Source: Sandaracinomonas sp041180785
Lineage (GTDB): Bacteria; Bacteroidota; Bacteroidia; Cytophagales; Spirosomataceae
DNA length: 10,000 nt
Reading direction: 5' to 3'
NCBI GenBank assembly: GCA_041180785.1
Contig: JBEGQV010000048.1
Coordinates: 1-10,000, forward strand
Shown one piece after another: positions 6,270 to 10,000 of this stretch (position 1 is the stretch's first letter; each line of letters begins with the position of its first letter). The notes under the pieces were generated by a model. It searched no databases, was not told the DNA's origin, and saw nothing but the letters and a program-made list of their open reading frames with translations. The translations under genes were made by a program, and so were the position numbers.

Positions 6270-6749
6270 TTGAAAAACATTGATTCAAAACACATCCTGG
6301 CTCGACTATTAGTTCGATCATATCGATTCATCAAACACCTAAATGCTGAATATTTGAGGTCGAAAGGGTATGAGCATATCAAGATTGGCCATGTAATGGT
6401 CATGATGAATTTGAAGGAGGAACCAACTTCTGTTTCAGAAGTAGTAAAGTGCTTAGAGATGTCGAAGCAGGCGGTAAGTGTTTTAATCAAAGAATTAACG
6501 ACTCGAAATTTTATTGAAACAAGTAAACATCCAACAGATTCAAGAGTTATTTTGATTGCTAAAACGCAAGAAGGGGAAAAGTTTTTGGAAGTTTTAAAAG
6601 AATCGCGTAAAAAATTGGACGAAGAAGTGGGAGATATTTTAGGAGAGGAGCGTTTGGGAGATTTAAAAGATTTGCTCGTAGATTTAGTGGATAATTTTGA
6701 AAAACGCTGGGGTAAATTAAACGATTCTATCTCAAATACTAAGCTTTAA
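6270..6749 (+). CDS. MarR-family transcriptional regulator, probable repressor of the Emr-type pump
   Basis: Encodes 159 residues with the family's winged helix: helix-turn-helix about 54-78 (SVSEVVKCLEMSKQAVSVLIKEL region) and the wing with the conserved D90-S-R92 signature (HPTDSR). Helices at both ends form the dimer interface. The start must be TTG at 6270: an in-frame TAG lies at 6261-6263, and the first in-frame ATG is codon 43, which would remove the first helices. Divergent from emrA, with a palindrome in the 104-bp gap, so it most likely represses both itself and the pump until a toxic ligand binds. The 3' end overlaps the convergent helicase gene by 11 bp. Confidence 0.92.
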   Translation: MKNIDSKHILARLLVRSYRFIKHLNAEYLRSKGYEHIKIGHVMVMMNLKEEPTSVSEVVKCLEMSKQAVSVLIKELTTRNFIETSKHPTDSRVILIAKTQEGEKFLEVLKESRKKLDEEVGDILGEERLGDLKDLLVDLVDNFEKRWGKLNDSISNTKL

Positions 6750-8178
6750 GATAAAATTGTTCATTGAAGTTTACCAAAAATAATTCATGGGTAGCTCGTG
6801 TAATGGCTGTATAGACCCAGCGGATAAATTCTGTATCGATTTGTTCTTCCTTCAAAAATCCCTGATCCACAAAAACTGCTGGCCATTGTCCACCTTGCGA
6901 TTTATGACATGTCAATGCATATGCAAATTTTACTTGCAAGGCATTTAAATACGGATCTTTCCGAATGGCCTCGTTTCTTTCTTTCTTTTTACCGATGTGT
7001 GCGTAATCTTCGCACACAGAATCATATAATTTTTTCGATTGTTCTTTGCTCAAGGAGCTTTCTGGAGAATAGAGGGTATCTAACAATATTTTTGCCTCCA
7101 CTTCCGGGTGTTCATCATAATCTAACAAGCGCAAGGCAACACTTAAAAATCGGAAGCCATGCATTTCTTCTTCCCGTTTAATTTTTAAGATCTCAACAAA
7201 ATCGCCATTGGCCAAAAATCCAGCAGGGGAGTCTTCATCTAGCCAAAAGTAATTATTACGAACAATCATCAATAAATCACCCGATGAAATTTCATCTTCT
7301 TGATACAAAATTTGTTGACGGATGTATCGATTGTACATCACCGCATTTTTGTTGGACCGCGTCAACACAATGGTGTTTTCTTTACCAAATTTTCGATACG
7401 CGTAATTCATCCCATCTTCCATTTTTTCCCCATTCATCTTAAAGAAATCTTTAAATGCTTTGGTGTTAAATTGAATGTTAGTTGAAGTTGAACCTAATAA
7501 ATTGCGCAATTGGGTGGCATTATAGAGTATACCCGAATGCATTTCTTGTCGCATGACGTCAATTAACTCATGCTCCTCAACCTCCATGTGAAAGTTGGAT
7601 TTGATGTACTCTCTCGAAAGGGCAGGAGACAAATTGGTACCTACCGGTGGTAATTGTGCTGTATCACCTACAAAGATGATTTTATTGCCGTTGTGTCCGT
7701 TTTCAGGATTGGTAAACACATATTCAATTAAATCGGTCAATAAACTATTACTTCCAAATTCTGCCACATCACTGATCATGGATGATTCATCAACAATGTA
7801 AATCGTATTTGTGGCATAATTATTCATCCGCTGAAAGGCTAAATTGCCCGTATGTGCGTTGCTGACTTGTCGATATATTTTTTTGTGAATCGTACTGGCT
7901 TTTTTCTTGGCATAATTGGCCATTACTTTAGCAGCTCGACCCGTAGGAGCAATCAATTGTGAACGATAGCCAAATTGGGAAAGAATTTTTATTAAAGTGG
8001 AAATAACGGTTGTTTTACCCGTGCCCGCATAACCTTTGATGATAAAGGTAAGAGCCGCCCATTCATCTTTATTTTGAATAAAATCACCTAATTTTTGAAA
8101 CAATACCCGCTGTGAAGGTGTAGGTTCAAAAGGAAATTTTTGATGCAATAAAAAAGTGGGACTTTTCTCCGAGCTCAT
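6739..8178 (-). CDS. Superfamily 1B DNA helicase, RecD/Dda-like
   Basis: Encodes 479 residues, close to phage T4 Dda in size. Helicase motifs appear in order: a Q-type motif TPSQ at 20-23, Walker A GYAGTGKT at 49-56, motif Ia APTGRAA at 77-83, Walker B VDESSM at 129-134, motif III GDTAQLPPVG at 171-180, motif V-like HKSQG at 425-429, and motif VI YTAITRA at 456-462. It lacks the long N-terminal region of RecD2. The predicted role is ATP-driven 5'-3' unwinding in repair or recombination; the direction is inferred from the family. It lies 12 nt downstream of pabC, so it is probably co-transcribed with alaS-pabB-pabC. An AGGGGA sequence about 5 nt before the ATG is purine-rich and unusual for this phylum. 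Confidence 0.92.
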   Translation of the reverse strand: MSSEKSPTFLLHQKFPFEPTPSQRVLFQKLGDFIQNKDEWAALTFIIKGYAGTGKTTVISTLIKILSQFGYRSQLIAPTGRAAKVMANYAKKKASTIHKKIYRQVSNAHTGNLAFQRMNNYATNTIYIVDESSMISDVAEFGSNSLLTDLIEYVFTNPENGHNGNKIIFVGDTAQLPPVGTNLSPALSREYIKSNFHMEVEEHELIDVMRQEMHSGILYNATQLRNLLGSTSTNIQFNTKAFKDFFKMNGEKMEDGMNYAYRKFGKENTIVLTRSNKNAVMYNRYIRQQILYQEDEISSGDLLMIVRNNYFWLDEDSPAGFLANGDFVEILKIKREEEMHGFRFLSVALRLLDYDEHPEVEAKILLDTLYSPESSLSKEQSKKLYDSVCEDYAHIGKKKERNEAIRKDPYLNALQVKFAYALTCHKSQGGQWPAVFVDQGFLKEEQIDTEFIRWVYTAITRATHELFLVNFNEQFYLKA

Positions 8179-8190
8179 ATTTCCCCTAAT

Positions 8191-8787
8191 TTACAAAATG
8201 CAATCAGCAAGCAAAAGGGAATTTTCAAAACTGAGTTCACGAAATACATTAATTAGGCAAATTCGCTCATATTGATGGATTTCGTCTGTAAAAATATCAA
8301 GTTCTTGAATTTTATGTTCATCCAATAATCGTGCTCTAGTCGTTCCTGCAAGCATTGGACTTTTTGGTGTATACCATTGTCCATTTTTTAAAAAAGCCAA
8401 ATTGGCTATCGAGCAATCTTGTATTTTGTTATTGGAAAAATAAATGATTTCATCCGATTGATGAAGTTTTTTTTGCGCTGCAAAAAAATCACGATCTGCC
8501 CATTTGTACGGATATTCATATTCCCCTGCATCTACCAACTGGAAGGTTTGAATGTGTTGTTCCTTATAAGGTAAAATTTCAAAATGTTTGATTTCTTCCT
8601 CATAAAGCAATCTCCCGCGATAAATACCTGAAGTGGGTAAGGCCTGTGTTTTAATAAAATCTTCTATGGAAAAACTGTTCTCCAATTGATACAAATCCAA
8701 TAAACTACGATTTACCCGAGCTTGATGGTAGGCAAGGTGAGCTATTTTTCCGTTTTCTATTTTAAAGGTTTCTAATAAATCAAACAT
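8191..8787 (-). CDS. pabC: Aminotransferase class IV protein, probable 4-amino-4-deoxychorismate lyase
   Basis: PLP enzyme of fold type IV, predicted to convert aminodeoxychorismate to p-aminobenzoate and pyruvate for folate synthesis. With ATG at 8787 it has 198 residues. Family features: N-terminal LLETFKIENGKI, the lysine of YKWADR (K95) in the position of the PLP-binding lysine, CSIANLAF (about 125-132) matching the family's (G/C)S-x-(S/A)N-x-F stretch, and LAGTTRARLL. It is much shorter than E. coli PabC (269). A TTG codon just upstream (8788-8790) could add one residue, but the ATG forms the usual TGATG overlap with the pabB stop and is preferred. Branched-chain or D-amino acid aminotransferase activity is possible from the family alone; the pabB neighbour decides for PabC. 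Confidence 0.85.
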   Translation of the reverse strand: MFDLLETFKIENGKIAHLAYHQARVNRSLLDLYQLENSFSIEDFIKTQALPTSGIYRGRLLYEEEIKHFEILPYKEQHIQTFQLVDAGEYEYPYKWADRDFFAAQKKLHQSDEIIYFSNNKIQDCSIANLAFLKNGQWYTPKSPMLAGTTRARLLDEHKIQELDIFTDEIHQYERICLINVFRELSFENSLLLADCIL

Positions 8788-9740
8788 CAAAAGGGTAAAT
8801 AGATTTTATCAATTAATTCTTGGTATTCGCTCTTTGCATCTGAAAAGATAGTGATGCCTCCTCCACTTTTGAAATACAATTGGTTGTCTCTTTGTTCAAT
8901 AAACCGAATCATCACGGCACTGTCCAGGTTCTTCCCATCAAATGTACCCATAATTCCGGTATAAAATCCCCTTTCATATCCTTCAATCGATTCAATTAAA
9001 TCGCAAGTCGATTGCTTCGGTGCACCTGTAATGGATCCTGCTGGTAATAGTTCTCGTAATATACTCCCAATTTTATTGGTAAATTGAGGAAGAATCTTGC
9101 CGGAAATTTTCGAAGACATTTGCCATAAATCACCTGCATGTGTTTGGACTTTTTCGACATATTTGTATTCCTCTACTTGAATCGGAAAAGCCACTTTGCT
9201 TAAATCATTTCGGATTAAATCAACGATGGTAGCATGTTCTGCATTTTCTTTTGGGTTTGTCAAAAGTTGTGATTTTGCAAGTTCGTTATCATCTTTTCGC
9301 GTTCCTTTCATGGGAAAGGAATAGATGACGTTATCAATAAGTTGAATGAACGTTTCTGGAGAGAAGACAACAAAATGATCTTTCAGAAAATATTTATATT
9401 TTGCTTGAGCCCTTTTGTAAATATCCTCTAAACCTAAGTTAGTTTCAATTTCTGTTTCTTGTGTTAAATTCAGCAAAAAGGATTTTCCTGCTCGAAGTCC
9501 AACTTGTACTTGATTAAATTTCTCTTGATACGTTTCAAATGAGACGACCTTTTTTCTCAAAAAATAATTGGCATCATCCTGATGATTTTTGACAGTTTGG
9601 ATCCCAATCTCAGCAAAAGCAGTAGTTTCGATAATTGCTGCGTTTTCCCCTTTGTAATCAATAATAAATGAAAATTCTTGCCCTTTTTGACTCATTTCAT
9701 CCATCACTGGGACTAAATTTTCAAAGGGCAAGAATTCCAT
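8787..9740 (-). CDS. pabB: Aminodeoxychorismate synthase component I (PabB), single-domain form
   Basis: Chorismate-binding enzyme that aminates chorismate to aminodeoxychorismate, the first step towards p-aminobenzoate. Motifs: SPET at 127-130, PMKGTR at 143-148, HATIVDLIRNDL at 169-180, THAGD at 200-204, PAGSITGAPK at 233-242, YTGIMG at 260-265 and SGGGI at 292-296. Lysine 145 in the P-x-KGT motif is the PabB nucleophile; anthranilate synthases have alanine there, so this supports PabB over TrpE. With 317 residues it is shorter than E. coli PabB (453), lacking much of the N-terminal portion, but the catalytic domain is complete. The glutaminase partner PabA is not in the window. ATG at 9740 lies 10 nt after the alaS stop; its own stop overlaps the pabC start. 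Confidence 0.93.
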   Translation of the reverse strand: MEFLPFENLVPVMDEMSQKGQEFSFIIDYKGENAAIIETTAFAEIGIQTVKNHQDDANYFLRKKVVSFETYQEKFNQVQVGLRAGKSFLLNLTQETEIETNLGLEDIYKRAQAKYKYFLKDHFVVFSPETFIQLIDNVIYSFPMKGTRKDDNELAKSQLLTNPKENAEHATIVDLIRNDLSKVAFPIQVEEYKYVEKVQTHAGDLWQMSSKISGKILPQFTNKIGSILRELLPAGSITGAPKQSTCDLIESIEGYERGFYTGIMGTFDGKNLDSAVMIRFIEQRDNQLYFKSGGGITIFSDAKSEYQELIDKIYLPF

Positions 9741-9750
9741 TAATGATTTC

Positions 9751-10000
9751 TTAAACGTATTGCTTTCCTAATGCTAAAACTTTCGACAATCCAGCTGGAT
9801 TTTGACCACCCGCAGTTGCTAGGAATGGTTGTCCACCACCGCCGCCTTGAACTTCTTTTGCTAATTCACGAATGATTTGTCCGGCATTTAATCCTTTGGA
9901 TTCTACCAATGATTTTGAAATGGCAAGCGCTAAACTTGCTTTGCCATCTATTTCTGCCACTAATAAGCAAAACATGTTTTCTTGTGCGGTTTGAATGTCA
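9751..10000 (-). CDS. alaS: Alanine--tRNA ligase, C-terminal end (partial)
   Basis: Only the last 82 or so codons are in the window; the frame stays open to position 10000 (reading D-I-Q-T-A-Q-E-N upstream of the methionine at 9975), so that methionine is internal. The sequence is the C-Ala domain of AlaRS: a short strand-helix with EIDGK and KGLNAGQII, then the glycine-rich signature GGGGGQPFLATAGG and a final helix with GLSKVLALG. The full enzyme charges tRNA-Ala, and also tmRNA. It is the most upstream gene seen of the operon with pabB, pabC and the helicase; its start and promoter lie right of the window. Confidence 0.93.
   Translation of the reverse strand, partial: DIQTAQENMFCLLVAEIDGKASLALAISKSLVESKGLNAGQIIRELAKEVQGGGGGQPFLATAGGQNPAGLSKVLALGKQYV

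Noticed and set aside
6230..6490. Minus-strand open frame of 86 codons over the start of marR
   Set aside because: Antisense to the winged-helix coding region of marR, with no recognisable domain, and it crosses the promoter region.
8788..8790. TTG as start of pabC
   Set aside because: The adjacent ATG at 8785-8787 overlaps the pabB stop in the usual TGATG arrangement and fits family N-termini.
8787..9740. Anthranilate or isochorismate synthase instead of PabB
   Set aside because: The P-x-KGT motif carries lysine, typical of PabB; anthranilate synthase has alanine there. The class IV lyase neighbour also supports PabB.
9973..9975. ATG as the start of a 74-residue protein
   Set aside because: The frame continues open to the window end and the sequence is the C-terminal domain of AlaRS, so this methionine is internal.

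Overview
The window looks like an AT-rich Bacteroidota chromosome, probably Cytophagales/Flavobacteriia-like; genus is not determinable from sequence alone. Supporting signs are TAnnTTTG-type -7 promoter elements, the general lack of Shine-Dalgarno sequences, a tmRNA tag of the Bacteroidota type (beginning with Gly, ending YAMAA), and short PabB/PabC homologues. All genes look intact and ordinary for a chromosome. I see no phage, transposon, CRISPR or defence genes.

Layout. Positions 1-240 carry, on the minus strand, the 5' two thirds of the tmRNA gene ssrA, cut by the window edge; its tag reads GNTSYAMAA. Positions 241-471 are a repeat-rich intergenic stretch: a heptamer array (TTATGGG-like), eight AATCA pentamers, then a second heptamer array in inverted orientation. 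Next come a divergent pair, an Lrp/AsnC regulator (minus) and alanine dehydrogenase ald (plus), with a candidate operator, a promoter and a strong leader hairpin between them. A tripartite efflux operon follows on the minus strand (emrA-emrB-tolC order of transcription, 1-nt gaps), with a divergent MarR-family regulator (plus, TTG start) and a palindromic candidate operator lying across both promoters. The right third is a minus-strand operon, alaS (3' part only) > pabB > pabC > RecD/Dda-like helicase, whose end overlaps the convergent marR end by 11 bp.

How the parts work together. The Lrp protein most likely senses alanine or another amino acid and controls ald, which interconverts alanine and pyruvate. 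The MarR protein most likely represses the EmrAB-TolC pump until a toxic ligand binds. PabB and PabC make p-aminobenzoate from chorismate for folate. AlaRS charges tRNA-Ala and also tmRNA, whose gene lies at the other end of the window. The non-coding parts hold the most interesting material: the tmRNA, the inverted repeat arrays, the ald leader hairpin and the two operator candidates. I did not find a convincing new multi-gene system.
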